A stretch of 64,000 nucleotides of DNA, from NCBI GenBank assembly GCA_963753685.1, contig CAVWDE010000022.1:146700-210699 (forward strand). The letters run 5' to 3'. The notes under the pieces were generated by a model, which saw nothing but the letters and a program-made list of their open reading frames with translations, made no database searches and was not told the origin of the DNA. The stretch's first letter is position 1; each line of letters begins with the position of its first letter. Source of the stretch: DATAOG01 sp963753685 (GTDB taxonomy: Bacteria; Pseudomonadota; Alphaproteobacteria; Geminicoccales; Geminicoccaceae). The position numbers and the translations under genes are program-made. Shown here one piece after another: positions 36,798 to 44,978 of this stretch.

Positions 36798-37622
36798 ATG
36801 CCAGGCGACCGCTCCGTCCGCTCGACCTTCAACTACACGCGCGACGACGGCTCGGTGCCCGAGATCTACTTCTACGAACCGCCGCCCGGTACCGTCGCCA
36901 GCCCGCCCGGCAACGATCCGCACGAGATGCCGATCTACGACGGCTGGGCGCGCGCCGACCGTTTTTCGCTCGATCGGGAAGGCTTCGCGCTGAAGGAGTT
37001 CGGTCACGAGTTCGACCGCTTCGACGACGACGAGGCGGTGCGCAGCCAGTTCTATGCGCCGGTCGCCGAGTTCGTGCGCACCGCGGTGGCGGCGCGCCGC
37101 GTGGTGGTGTTCGACCACACCATCCGCTCGAAGGTCAACGAGCAGCAGCAGACCGCGGAGCACACGACGACGCAGCGGGCGCCCGTAATGATCGTGCACT
37201 GCGATTACACGCCGATCTCGGGTCCGCTGCGCGTGCGTCAGTTGCTGCCCGAGAAGGCCGACGCCCTGCTCGGGCGCCGTGTCGCCTTCTACAACTTCTG
37301 GAAACCACTCCGGCGCCGCGTCGAGGAAAAGCCGCTGGCGATGTGCGACGTCACCTCGGCCCGGCCGGACGACATGATCAAGATGATCCTGCGGTATCGC
37401 GAGCGCACCGGCGAGATCTTCGTCATGCGCCATTCCAGCGCCCATCACTGGTGGTACTTCCCCGGGATGACGCCCGACCACGTGCTGCTGCTCAAGACCT
37501 ACGAGTCCGAGACCGACGGCCGGGCGCGCTTCCTCGGCCACAGCGCTTTCGACCACCCCGAGACGCCACCCGACGGGCCGACCCGCGAGAGCATCGAGAT
37601 CCGCACCATGGCTTTCTTCTGA
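36798..37622 (+). CDS. CmcJ/NvfI-family non-haem iron oxygenase
   Basis: A 274-residue protein of the CmcJ/NvfI family, first known from cephamycin and fungal meroterpenoid biosynthesis. Recognisable blocks: RSTFNYTRDDGSVPEIYFYE, VFDHTIRSKVNEQ, IVHCDYTPISGP (His and Asp as likely iron ligands), FYNFWKPLRR and HSSAHHWWYFPGMTPDHVLL then KTYES. Members are Fe(II)/2-oxoglutarate-type hydroxylases or hydroxylase-like enzymes. Between a GST and an SDR it probably acts in catabolism or tailoring of a small molecule; the substrate is unknown. Confidence 0.85.
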   Translation: MPGDRSVRSTFNYTRDDGSVPEIYFYEPPPGTVASPPGNDPHEMPIYDGWARADRFSLDREGFALKEFGHEFDRFDDDEAVRSQFYAPVAEFVRTAVAARRVVVFDHTIRSKVNEQQQTAEHTTTQRAPVMIVHCDYTPISGPLRVRQLLPEKADALLGRRVAFYNFWKPLRRRVEEKPLAMCDVTSARPDDMIKMILRYRERTGEIFVMRHSSAHHWWYFPGMTPDHVLLLKTYESETDGRARFLGHSAFDHPETPPDGPTRESIEIRTMAFF

Positions 37623-37630
37623 GGCCCAAG

Positions 37631-38416
37631 GTGGCGGCCGGTCTGTTCTCGCTCGCAGGCCGCGTCGCGCTGGTGACCGGCGGCAACAGCGGCATCGGTC
37701 GCACGCTGGCGCTGGGGTTGCGCGCGGCCGGCGCCAGGGTGGCGATCGGCGCTCGCCGCGCGGACCGCAATGCGGCCGTGCTGGCCGAGCTGGGCGGCGA
37801 GGGCGCCGACGCGGCGGCGTTCGAACTCGACGTGGCCGACGAAGCCTCGGTCGAGCGCACGGTGCGCGCCGTCATCGAGCGCTTCGGTCGCCTGGACATC
37901 CTGGTCAACAACGCCGGCGTCGTGAACCGGGGATCGGTGATGACGCTCGGCCGCGATGAGTGGGAGCGCGTCATCGCGGCCAATCTGACGGGGCCGTTTC
38001 TGTGCACCAAGCACGCCGCGCGCGCGATGACGGCGCAGCGCAGCGGCAAGATCATCAACATCGCCTCGATCTGGGGGTTGACCGCGCCCAGCAAGGGGCT
38101 GCAGGTCGCCTACACGGCCTCCAAGCACGGCCTGGTGGGCCTGACGCGCGTCAACGCGGTCGAGCTGGCGCCGCTGGGTGTGCAGGTCAACGCGATCGCG
38201 CCGGGTTATTATGACACCGAGATGACCAGCGAATTGCGCGGCCAGCCGGTCGAGCGGGCGATCAGCCGCCGCACCCCGTCGGGCCGCCTGGGCAAGACCT
38301 CCGAGCTGGTCGGCACCTGCATCTACCTGGCCTCGGCAGCCTCCGACCACGTCACCGGCACCTGCCTGCCGGTCGACGGCGGCTACCTGGCCTCGGACGG
38401 TCTCGAACGCGGCTGA
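37631..38416 (+). CDS. SDR-family oxidoreductase
   Basis: A 261-residue classical short-chain dehydrogenase. Cofactor motif VALVTGGNSGIGRTLALGL, NNAG in ILVNNAGVVNRGS, catalytic Ser in IINIASIWGL and Tyr-Lys in VAYTASKHGLVGLTR, C-terminal CLPVDGGYLASDG. The GTG at 37631 is eight bases after the CmcJ stop, indicating cotranscription. The region after its TGA stays open in the same frame for 69 codons (see 38417-38626). Confidence 0.92.
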   Translation: MAAGLFSLAGRVALVTGGNSGIGRTLALGLRAAGARVAIGARRADRNAAVLAELGGEGADAAAFELDVADEASVERTVRAVIERFGRLDILVNNAGVVNRGSVMTLGRDEWERVIAANLTGPFLCTKHAARAMTAQRSGKIINIASIWGLTAPSKGLQVAYTASKHGLVGLTRVNAVELAPLGVQVNAIAPGYYDTEMTSELRGQPVERAISRRTPSGRLGKTSELVGTCIYLASAASDHVTGTCLPVDGGYLASDGLERG

Positions 38417-38626
38417 AGCGGGAAACCGGGTCCCAACTCTTTCGCCCATGCGGCGGCCGAGGCCGGCTGCCCGGACCAGGCGCGGGTGCTCTATCGCTAC
38501 GCGCTCGACCGCGACCTCGAAACCGACTGCACGGACGATCGCCAGCGCCAAGGCCGGCCTGGCAGAAAATCGGCGGCCAACGAGCCGCCCGGCCTAGCCC
38601 CTAACCAATTGACTCTATTCGCATAA
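38417..38626 (+). pseudogene. Open remnant after the SDR stop, possible gene fragment
   Basis: The 69 codons after the SDR TGA are open in the same frame to TAA 38624-38626. They read in part AHAAAEAGCPDQARVLYRYA and end APNQLTLFA. No start codon or ribosome site is visible and no family was recognised. The protein-like composition next to transposon-end-like repeats suggests a left-over 3' end of an unrelated gene. Confidence 0.3.
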
Positions 38627-38632
38627 ACGTTG

Positions 38633-38741
38633 GGACACCCGTGATGACTGACACCTTTTCCGGTGATGACACTGTGATGACACCTGTTCCCGGCGACACC
38701 TTTTTCCTGTTCCGCCGGATGACACCTGTTCCGCCGGACTG
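38633..38741. repeat. Cluster of degenerate GGAACAGGTGTCATC repeats resembling an IS21-type end
   Basis: Read on the minus strand, the motif GGAACAGGTGTCATC or close variants occurs at least four times in about 110 bp (for example GGCGGAACAGGTGTCATCC). Multiple short terminal repeats of this style are typical of IS21-family ends. No istA or istB gene is present, so this would be a solitary remnant. It abuts copy B of the lipoprotein cassette. Confidence 0.45.
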
Positions 38742-38868
38742 ACGACGCGGACCCGTCCGCGCCGCCGGCTCCAGGACTCTTTTGCGCAAGATCGTCGTGG
38801 CGCCGCGGGCGCCAAGGCGCAAGCGCCGGCCGCAGGCGGGCCAAGGGAAACCTGGCGCACCAGGAGAA

Positions 38869-38896
38869 ACGGCCCGGGCGGGCGGCCCCGGGCCGT
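38869..38896 (-). terminator. Hairpin terminator of the copy B lipoprotein gene
   Basis: The same 10-bp stem as copy A (ACGGCCCGGG / CCCGGGCCGT), with an 8-base loop, placed 26 bp past the stop codon. Confidence 0.7.
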
Positions 38897-38922
38897 CCTG
38901 AAACCGAGCTGAACGGAGAGGC

Positions 38923-39096
38923 TTACCAGCCGATCGACGTGAACTGATCGGGCGCGAGGTTGACCGAGATCCGGGAGGGATCGAAGCTGGCGCAGCCGCC
39001 GAGCGTCGTGGTCAGGATGATCAGGGCGGCCAACGCCAGGCCGGGCCATGCGGTCGCGACCCAGGACCGCAGCAGAGACCGCAGCTTGACGCTCAT
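38923..39096 (-). CDS. Small lipoprotein, copy B
   Basis: A 57-residue paralogue of the 34885-35061 product, here with an ATG start (MSVKLRSLLRSWVATAWPG). It has a hydrophobic segment, lipobox LGGC, and mature part ASFDPSRISVNLAPDQFT then SIGW. Coding differences between the copies are mostly conservative or third-position, which suggests both are under purifying selection. Function unknown; short outer-membrane-type lipoproteins of this kind may be structural or entericidin-like. Confidence 0.78.
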   Translation of the reverse strand: MSVKLRSLLRSWVATAWPGLALAALIILTTTLGGCASFDPSRISVNLAPDQFTSIGW

Positions 39097-39163
39097 CACC
39101 TGTGTCGATCCTCGTGTTGACCAGTCCAGCCGACCAGCGATCCGTGCTCTGAAACCTGCTGCC

Positions 39164-39192
39164 AACATATAGATTAGATGAATGGATGTAAA
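39164..39192 (-). promoter_or_regulatory. Promoter of the copy B lipoprotein gene
   Basis: On the minus strand TTTACA (39192-39187), 17 bp, TATGTT (39169-39164). Conserved in position and spacing with copy A. Confidence 0.65.
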
Positions 39193-39457
39193 GACTAATA
39201 CAAAGTTAAGAGAATATTGATGTAATCGGCGTGTCAGCGTCCCACGGCGGCCACCAAAGAGAGCGGTAGCGGCGGGCTGCAAGCCGCAGAAAGCCTGGGA
39301 TTGGACACCATCCGGGCGGGGCACCGTGCCGGCGATCGGGGAAGGCTGCGTTACCTGGGATACCAGAACTCGGTGGCAGCGCGGCTCTCGACCGGCCTGT
39401 TAGCCTTCGGGTGCTAGACCGCGGGCAGGTGATTGCGGCCAAGGATGGAGGCGTTCG

Positions 39458-40197
39458 ATGCCTGTCTCGCGTCGGCTCGGGGCCGAATTCTTCGGCACCT
39501 TCTGGCTGGTCTTCGGCGGCAGCGGCAGCGCCTTGCTGGCGGCGGCATTCCCCGGCCTCGGCATCGGCTTCCTGGGCGTCGCGCTGGCGACCGGCCTGTG
39601 CATACTGACCATGGGGGACGCGGTCGGGCACATCTCCGGCGGCCACTTCAACCCGGCGGTGACCATCGGCGTCTGGGCCGGAGGGCGCTTCCCGGCCACG
39701 GAGATCGCGCCCTATGCGATCGCGCAACTGCTGGGGGCGGTGGTCGGGGCTCTGGTGCTGTACGTGATCGCGTCCGGGTCGCCGCGCTTCGATCCGGCCG
39801 GCGGCTTCGCCGCCAACGGCTACGGCGAGCATTCCCCGGCGGGTATGGGCTGGGCTCGGGGCTTTTGATCGAGATCATCCTCACCTGCTTCTTCGTCCTG
39901 GTCATTCTGGGCGCGACCGACAAGCGCGCGCCGGCCGGGTTCGGCCCGCTCGCGATCGGTCTTACGCTCACCCTGATCTGCCTGATCAGCATTCCGGTCA
40001 CCAACACCTCGGTCAATCCGGCGCGCAGCACCGGCGTCGCGCTGTTCGCGGGCGGCTGGGCGCTCGCCCAGCTGTGGCTGTTCTGGATCGCGCCGATCGC
40101 CGGCGCGCTGACCGGCGGCTTCGCCTATCGCTGGCTGAACAGCGAGCCGCTCCCGACCAGCGAGGCGCATGGTCACCAGCCTTTGCTGCAGGGTTGA
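39458..40197 (+). CDS. aqpZ: Aquaporin Z-like channel, frameshifted, with altered selectivity filter
   Basis: An MIP-family channel close to AqpZ. It has six membrane helices, NPA motifs in GGHFNPAVTIGVWAGG and TNTSVNPARSTGVALF, and the extracellular loop GFAANGYGEHSP. Frame one runs to about 39838; the rest (GYGLGSGLLIEIILTC onward) is in the next frame, consistent with loss of one C from the C-run at 39836-39839. Restored length is 246 residues. Where E. coli AqpZ has Phe43 (ALAFGL) this protein has Thr (ALATGL), and where it has His174 (LIHLISIPV) this has Cys (LICLISIPV). Thr183 and Arg189 are kept. Pore size and selectivity may therefore differ from a strict water channel. Confidence 0.9.
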
Positions 40198-40322
40198 GCC
40201 CGCCGTCGCACCTGCGAGCGGACGCAACCACGCTCGCCCCGGCTGCCGACAGTCGCCTCAAAACCAGCGGTTGTCTTGGCGGTCGAACCGGGAAATCGCC
40301 CTGCCCCCGTCAGAGGGTCAAA

Positions 40323-40350
40323 GGTGTCAGGAACTTCCTGACACCCTTTT
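40323..40350 (+). terminator. Hairpin with T-run after the aquaporin gene
   Basis: GGTGTCAGGAA (40323-40333), one base, TTCCTGACACC (40335-40345): a perfect 11-bp inverted repeat followed by CTTTTCCC. It serves as an intrinsic terminator for the aquaporin transcript, about 125 bp past its stop. It may also be a dispersed repeat, since related GTGTCA motifs occur at 38633-38741. Confidence 0.55.
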
Positions 40351-40380
40351 CCCTCCCCTGGCACGACCGGGGGTGCCTGG

Positions 40381-40698
40381 TCACATCTGGCCGGCGGTGG
40401 CGACGTGGCGATGGGCGAGCACGCAGATCGCCGGCTGGCCGTCCTGGTCGTTCGCCGGGCCGATCGTCACCTCCTGCAGGGTGCCGTCGTTCCAGCGCAC
40501 CAGATAAGCCGCGAACGCGCCCATGCGCCCGCGCTCCTCGAGGATCTTGTCACCGCCGCCGGCCTGGTACTTGACCCACTTCTCGAGCGAGCCGGCACAG
40601 TTCGTGGTCCGGGCGACGTATTCCCCGGAGTAGGCGGACGCGGCATCGCTGGCGCCGACCAGCGCGACGATGAAAGCAAGGGCGGTCGTCGGTCTCAT
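40381..40698 (-). CDS. Small exported protein of unknown function
   Basis: A 105-residue protein with a signal peptide (MRPTTALAFIVALVGASDAA, cleavage near ASA|YSG). The mature region contains two cysteines (ARTTNCAGSLEKW and PAICVLAHR) that could form a disulfide, and a GAFAAYLVRWNDGTLQEVTI segment. It is preceded by GAGAGGATC. No family recognised; it is convergent with the aquaporin gene. Confidence 0.65.
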   Translation of the reverse strand: MRPTTALAFIVALVGASDAASAYSGEYVARTTNCAGSLEKWVKYQAGGGDKILEERGRMGAFAAYLVRWNDGTLQEVTIGPANDQDGQPAICVLAHRHVATAGQM

Positions 40699-41532
40699 CG
40701 GGATCCTCTCGCACATAAGTTGCATATCATGATGTTGTATCTACCATAGCGTGTTTCAAGCGGCAATTCGCATTTCGCTGACGCGACCTCCGGTCGTCGG
40801 GGAGAGGTGCGCCCAACTCGGGGTTCGGGGCGGTCGAGGTGCAACGCCGCCGGATCGACCAGACCGCCCGAGCAACCCCGGGGGCGGCGGTGATGCGGCG
40901 GCAAGCAGGTCGCCGAGCCGCGCGGCGAGGGGACAGGGGTCAGGAACATGCGTCACATCTGGTGCCAATGAGAGACGGAGATGTGCCCTTCCGCGGATCA
41001 ATCGAGCATCAACCGGCAGGCCGAGTAAGATCAACAGTAGAAACATGTGTTTGCCTTTACTTGCGCGAAAACAATGGTTTGGCGGCGTACGCTCAAGTAG
41101 GACACGCACGTTGATCCGCATCCATCGACCTCCAGCGATTTTTTGACTTCGCCGGCAGGCGACGGTTGTGAGTTGAACGGGCGACACTTAGCCCACGCTT
41201 AGGCGACAGGTCAAATCTAAAGTGGCGCATCGACAAGACCAAACTCGCAATTGCACGAGATCGTAATTCACGCGTCCGAGACGATATCGACACAACGACT
41301 TTCGGCTTCAGCTTTAAATTGGCGAAGGTCTGACCTGTCGAAAGACCATCCGAAGACGCGAGCAATCGAACCGGGCCACACACCGCCTGGGACGGGGTGC
41401 ACGACGCGGGGGCGGCGGGCGCCTTTGCGGGGCCGGTGTGGGCGCCGATGGATCCGGTGCCGCTCGCCTCTTGATCAAAGGCGCGCCGGGTAGGATGGTG
41501 CGGCCCGGGGCATCAGTTCGGGAGGCGTTGCC
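40699..41532. other. 834-bp stretch without a supportable gene, partly AT-richer
   Basis: No frame here has both convincing codon usage and family features. From about 40990 to 41350 the base composition falls towards 50% GC, well below the surroundings, suggesting imported or decayed DNA. A direct GGGAGG ribosome site for iolD lies at its right end. No terminal repeats or RNA gene were recognised. Confidence 0.4.
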
Positions 41533-43377
41533 ATGAAGACGGTCCGGCTGACCATGGCGCAGGCCCTGGTGCGCTGGCTGTGCGCCCAGCGCACCGTGAC
41601 CCAGGGCCAGGAGGGGCCGCTGTTCGGCGGCGTGTTCGCGATCTTCGGCCACGGCAACGTCACCTGCCTGGGCGAGGCGCTGGAAGCGGTCCAGGACCGG
41701 CTGCCAACCTGGCGCGGCCAGAACGAGCAATCGATGGCACTCGCCGGCGTCGCCTATGCCAAGGCGAAAAAACGCCGCCAGATCATGGTCGCGACCAGCT
41801 CGATCGGGCCGGGCGCGCTCAACATGGTGACCGCGGCCGGCGTCGCGCACAGCAACCGCCTGCCGATCCTGCTGCTCTCGGGCGACAGCTTCGCCAACCG
41901 CGTGCCCGACCCGGTGCTGCAGCAGGTCGAGCACTTCGCCGACCCGACCCTGACCGTCAACGACGCCTTCAAGGCGGTGACCCGCTACTGGGACCGGATC
42001 TCGCGGCCCGAGCAGATCATCGCCTCGCTGCCGCAGGCGACCGCCGTCATGCTCGATCCGGCCGAGTGCGGCCCGGCGTTTCTCGGACTTTGCCAGGATA
42101 CCCAGGCGGAAGCCTTCGATTACCCCGAGGCGTTCTTCGAGCCCCGGGTCTGGCGCGTGCCGCGGCCACGGCCCGACGTCGAGCAGCTGGTCGCGGCCGC
42201 CGCGCTGCTGCGCAAGGCGGACAAGCCGCTGATCGTGGCCGGCGGCGGCGTCCACTACTCCCTGGCGACCGCCGAGCTTGCCGCCTTCGCCTCGACCCAC
42301 CGGGTGCCCGTGGTCGAGACCATCGCCGGGCGTGCGGTGCTCGCCCACGACCATCCGAACAACGCCGGCCCGCTCGGGGTGATCGGCAGCGCGTCCGCCA
42401 ACGCGCTCGCCGCTGAGGCGGACGTGGTGCTTGCGGTCGGCACGCGCCTCCAGGACTTCACCACGGGCTCCTGGACCGTGTTCGGCAACCCCGATGTGCG
42501 TCTGATCGCGCTGAATGCCGCCCGCTTCGATGCCACCAAGCACCGCGCCTTGCCAGTCGTCGGCGACGCCCAGGTCGGCCTGACCGAGCTGTCGGCCGGC
42601 CTCGCCGGCTGGCGGGCGCCCGCCGCCTGGCTCGAGCGCGCCGCCAGGGAATATGCCGGCTGGAACCGGACGGTCGATCAGCACGCGGGGCCGACCAACG
42701 TCGAGGTGCCCTCCTATGCCCACGTGGTCGGCGCGATCAACCGCGCCTGCGAGCCGACCGATCTGGCGCTGACCGCGGCCGGCGGGCTGCCGGGCGAGCT
42801 GTGCAAGAACTGGCGGGCCAAGAGCATCGGCACCTTCGACTGCGAGTTCGGTTTTTCCTGCATGGGCTACGAGATCGCCGGCGGCTGGGGCGCGAAAATG
42901 GCAGAACCCTCGCGCGACGTGATCGTGTTCACCGGCGACGGCTCCTACCTGATGCTCAACTCCGACATCTATTCCTCGGTGCTCACTGGCCACAAGCTGA
43001 TCGTCGTGGTCTGCGACAACGGCGGCTTCGCGGTCATCAATCGGCTGCAGAACGCCAAGGGCAGCCCGTCCTTCAACAACCTGATCAAGGACTGTCGGAT
43101 CGAGCACGAGGTCACCGTCGACTTCGCCAAACACGCCGAGAGCATGGGTGCCATCGCCGAGCACGTGCACGGCATCGGCGAGCTCGAAGCCGCCTTCCAG
43201 CGCGCCAAGGCCGCCGATCGCACCTATGTCATCGTGATCGACGTCCAGGCCCACCAATGGACCCCGGGCGATGCCTGGTGGGACGTGGCCGTGCCCGAGG
43301 TCAGCCGGCGCCAGGCGGTCCGGGAGGCGCGCGCGGCGCACGAGCAGGGTTGGCAGAAGCAGCGGATCGGAGTCTGA
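41533..43377 (+). CDS. iolD: 3D-(3,5/4)-trihydroxycyclohexane-1,2-dione acylhydrolase
   Basis: A 614-residue ThDP-dependent ring-opening enzyme of myo-inositol catabolism. N-terminal pyrimidine-binding domain (FAIFGHGNVTCLGEALEAVQ, WRGQNEQSMALAGVAYAKA), central domain (DKPLIVAGGGVHYSLATAEL), and C-terminal ThDP motif TGDGSYLMLNSDIYS running to CDNGGF. SFNNLIKDCRIE is family-specific. The start follows GGGAGG. iolE follows after three bases; other inositol genes are not in the window. Confidence 0.95.
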   Translation: MKTVRLTMAQALVRWLCAQRTVTQGQEGPLFGGVFAIFGHGNVTCLGEALEAVQDRLPTWRGQNEQSMALAGVAYAKAKKRRQIMVATSSIGPGALNMVTAAGVAHSNRLPILLLSGDSFANRVPDPVLQQVEHFADPTLTVNDAFKAVTRYWDRISRPEQIIASLPQATAVMLDPAECGPAFLGLCQDTQAEAFDYPEAFFEPRVWRVPRPRPDVEQLVAAAALLRKADKPLIVAGGGVHYSLATAELAAFASTHRVPVVETIAGRAVLAHDHPNNAGPLGVIGSASANALAAEADVVLAVGTRLQDFTTGSWTVFGNPDVRLIALNAARFDATKHRALPVVGDAQVGLTELSAGLAGWRAPAAWLERAAREYAGWNRTVDQHAGPTNVEVPSYAHVVGAINRACEPTDLALTAAGGLPGELCKNWRAKSIGTFDCEFGFSCMGYEIAGGWGAKMAEPSRDVIVFTGDGSYLMLNSDIYSSVLTGHKLIVVVCDNGGFAVINRLQNAKGSPSFNNLIKDCRIEHEVTVDFAKHAESMGAIAEHVHGIGELEAAFQRAKAADRTYVIVIDVQAHQWTPGDAWWDVAVPEVSRRQAVREARAAHEQGWQKQRIGV

Positions 43378-43380
43378 GCC

Positions 43381-44307
43381 ATGGCAACCGCATCCGGGAA
43401 AAAGGCCGGGCCGATCCGGCTCGGGATCGCCCCGATCGGCTGGTCGAACAACGACCTGCCCGAGCTCGGCGGCGACATCAGCCTCGAGCAGTGCCTCACT
43501 GAGGCGCGTCAGGCCGGCTACGCCGGGGTCGAGAACGGCACCAAGTTCCCGCTCGACCCCAAAGCGCTCAGGCCGATCCTCGAGGCGCACGGCCTGAAGC
43601 TGATCACCGGCTGGTTCTCGGGCGAGCTCCGCCGCCGCATCCTCGACGACGAGCAGAAGCGGCTGGCGCCACAGCTCCGCCTCTATCAGGAGCTGGACGC
43701 GCCCGTGCTGCTGTACGCCGAGACCACGGACACGGTCCAGAACCAGATCGACCGCCCGGTCAGCGATCGCCCGGTCATGCCGGACGAGGAGTTCAAGCGC
43801 TACGGCGAGAAGCTCACGGCACTCGCCGACTGGCTGAAGGCCGAGGGCTGCCCGATGACCTATCACCACCACATGGGCACCGTGGTCGAGACCGAGCGCG
43901 AGATCGACCTTTTGATGGCCAACACCGACACCTCGGTCGGCCTCCTGCTCGACGTCGGCCACCTGACCTTCGCCGAGGGCGACGTGCTCGCCACCACCCG
44001 CCGCCATGGGCGCCGGATCAACCACGTGCACTGCAAGGACATCCGCGCCGACGTGCTCGCCCGCCTCAAGGACGAGCGCTGGTCGTTCCTCAAGGGCGTG
44101 ATCGAGGGCGTGTTCACGGTCCCGGGCGACGGCTCGATCGATTTTGCCCCGTTCGCCAAGGTGCTGGCGGAGATCGGCTACAAGGGCTGGGTCGTGGTCG
44201 AGGCCGAGCAGGACCCGAAGAAAGCGAACCCGCTCGAGATGGCCGAGATCGGCCACCAGGCGTTGGCCGAAGCCTTCACCGCCGCCGGGTTCGAGATGTC
44301 GGCCTGA
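43381..44307 (+). CDS. iolE: Myo-inosose-2 dehydratase
   Basis: A 308-residue TIM-barrel (xylose isomerase-like) enzyme converting 2-keto-myo-inositol to the trihydroxycyclohexanedione that IolD opens. Typical blocks: IRLGIAPIGWSNNDLPELGG, GYAGVENGTKFP, MTYHHHMGTVVETEREID (metal His/Glu), LLLDVGHLTFAEGD and VHCKDIRADVL, ending VVVEAEQDPKKANP. It starts three bases after iolD, so the two are translated from one message. Confidence 0.95.
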   Translation: MATASGKKAGPIRLGIAPIGWSNNDLPELGGDISLEQCLTEARQAGYAGVENGTKFPLDPKALRPILEAHGLKLITGWFSGELRRRILDDEQKRLAPQLRLYQELDAPVLLYAETTDTVQNQIDRPVSDRPVMPDEEFKRYGEKLTALADWLKAEGCPMTYHHHMGTVVETEREIDLLMANTDTSVGLLLDVGHLTFAEGDVLATTRRHGRRINHVHCKDIRADVLARLKDERWSFLKGVIEGVFTVPGDGSIDFAPFAKVLAEIGYKGWVVVEAEQDPKKANPLEMAEIGHQALAEAFTAAGFEMSA

Positions 44308-44510
44308 TCCCTCATTTCTGAAATCAGCGGCGTCGAGCGCACGCTGACCGCATGCCAGCTGCAGCCCCTGAAGACGTCATCCGCGAGAGTATGGAAGGCC
44401 AGCCTGTTCGACCAAGATGCCCGCCGGATCGCGGAGGTGCGCCGGGCGCCCGGCACTGAGCGGACGCACGTCTTCGCCGCACGGCGCGAGCCTGGAAGAG
44501 AGATCCGTTG

Positions 44511-44978
44511 TCACAGCGGCAGTCCGTGGCGCAGCGTCCGCGCGATGTTGTCGATCAGGCGGTCGAGCATGCCGCCCCGCTCGGCGGGATTGAGGTGCCC
44601 GCGCGCCTCGACCAGGTAGCGGTTCACCTGGTCCAAGCGCTCGGCCAGGATCACCGCGACATAGACGGCGGCGACCGGGTTGACCCGCAGGAAGGTCCCG
44701 GCGTGGGCGACGTGGAACGTCGACGGCTTGAGCGCCCGCACGTCGGCGGTGTGCGGCCGGCCGAGCAGGAGCGCCAGCTCGCCGAACAGGGCACCCGGCT
44801 CGCTCACCTCGGCAATCCGCACGCCGCTGCGCACGACCTCGACCGCGCCCTCCTTCAGAATCAGAAGCTTGCCCGTAGTCCGGCCGGCGGCGAGCACGAG
44901 GTCGCCCGGCTGGTGGATTTCGACCGGCAGCGACGACAACGTCTCCAAGACCTGCGCGACGTCCAGGATGGGCGGCAT
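44511..44978 (-). CDS. Cyclic nucleotide-binding-domain protein without DNA-binding domain
   Basis: A 155-residue protein consisting of one cNMP-binding fold (PVEIHQPGDLVLAAGRTTGK, VVRSGVRIAEVSEPGALFGE; the GALFGELALLLGRPHTADVR stretch is the phosphate-binding cassette). It is followed by a helical tail. The helix-turn-helix of Crp/Fnr proteins is absent, so it probably senses a nucleotide allosterically rather than regulating transcription. The 200 bp after iolE contains a possible VOC-family remnant on the minus strand (see rejected list). Confidence 0.82.
   Translation of the reverse strand: MPPILDVAQVLETLSSLPVEIHQPGDLVLAAGRTTGKLLILKEGAVEVVRSGVRIAEVSEPGALFGELALLLGRPHTADVRALKPSTFHVAHAGTFLRVNPVAAVYVAVILAERLDQVNRYLVEARGHLNPAERGGMLDRLIDNIARTLRHGLPL

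Larger units (their letters stand above)
38747..39283. repeat. Duplicated lipoprotein cassette, copy B
   Basis: Direct repeat of 34709-35259 with the same order of elements. It extends from the GC-rich block through hairpin, 57-codon lipoprotein gene, AT-rich promoter and the GAGAGCGGTAGCGGCGGGCT stretch. The 3.5 kb between the copies holds the exported 97-residue protein and the GST-CmcJ-SDR operon. Confidence 0.85.

Noticed and set aside
40756..41187. 143-residue minus-strand frame before iolD
   Set aside because: No ribosome site or family features, mixed composition across a GC shift; probably random.
41314..44256. 980-residue open frame antisense to iolD and iolE
   Set aside because: Shadow of two clearly conserved genes; no domain visible.
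44370..44475. Possible VOC/glyoxalase fragment on the minus strand (RPAHLRDPAGILVEQAG)
   Set aside because: Only about 30 residues resemble the family end; too short to call a pseudogene.
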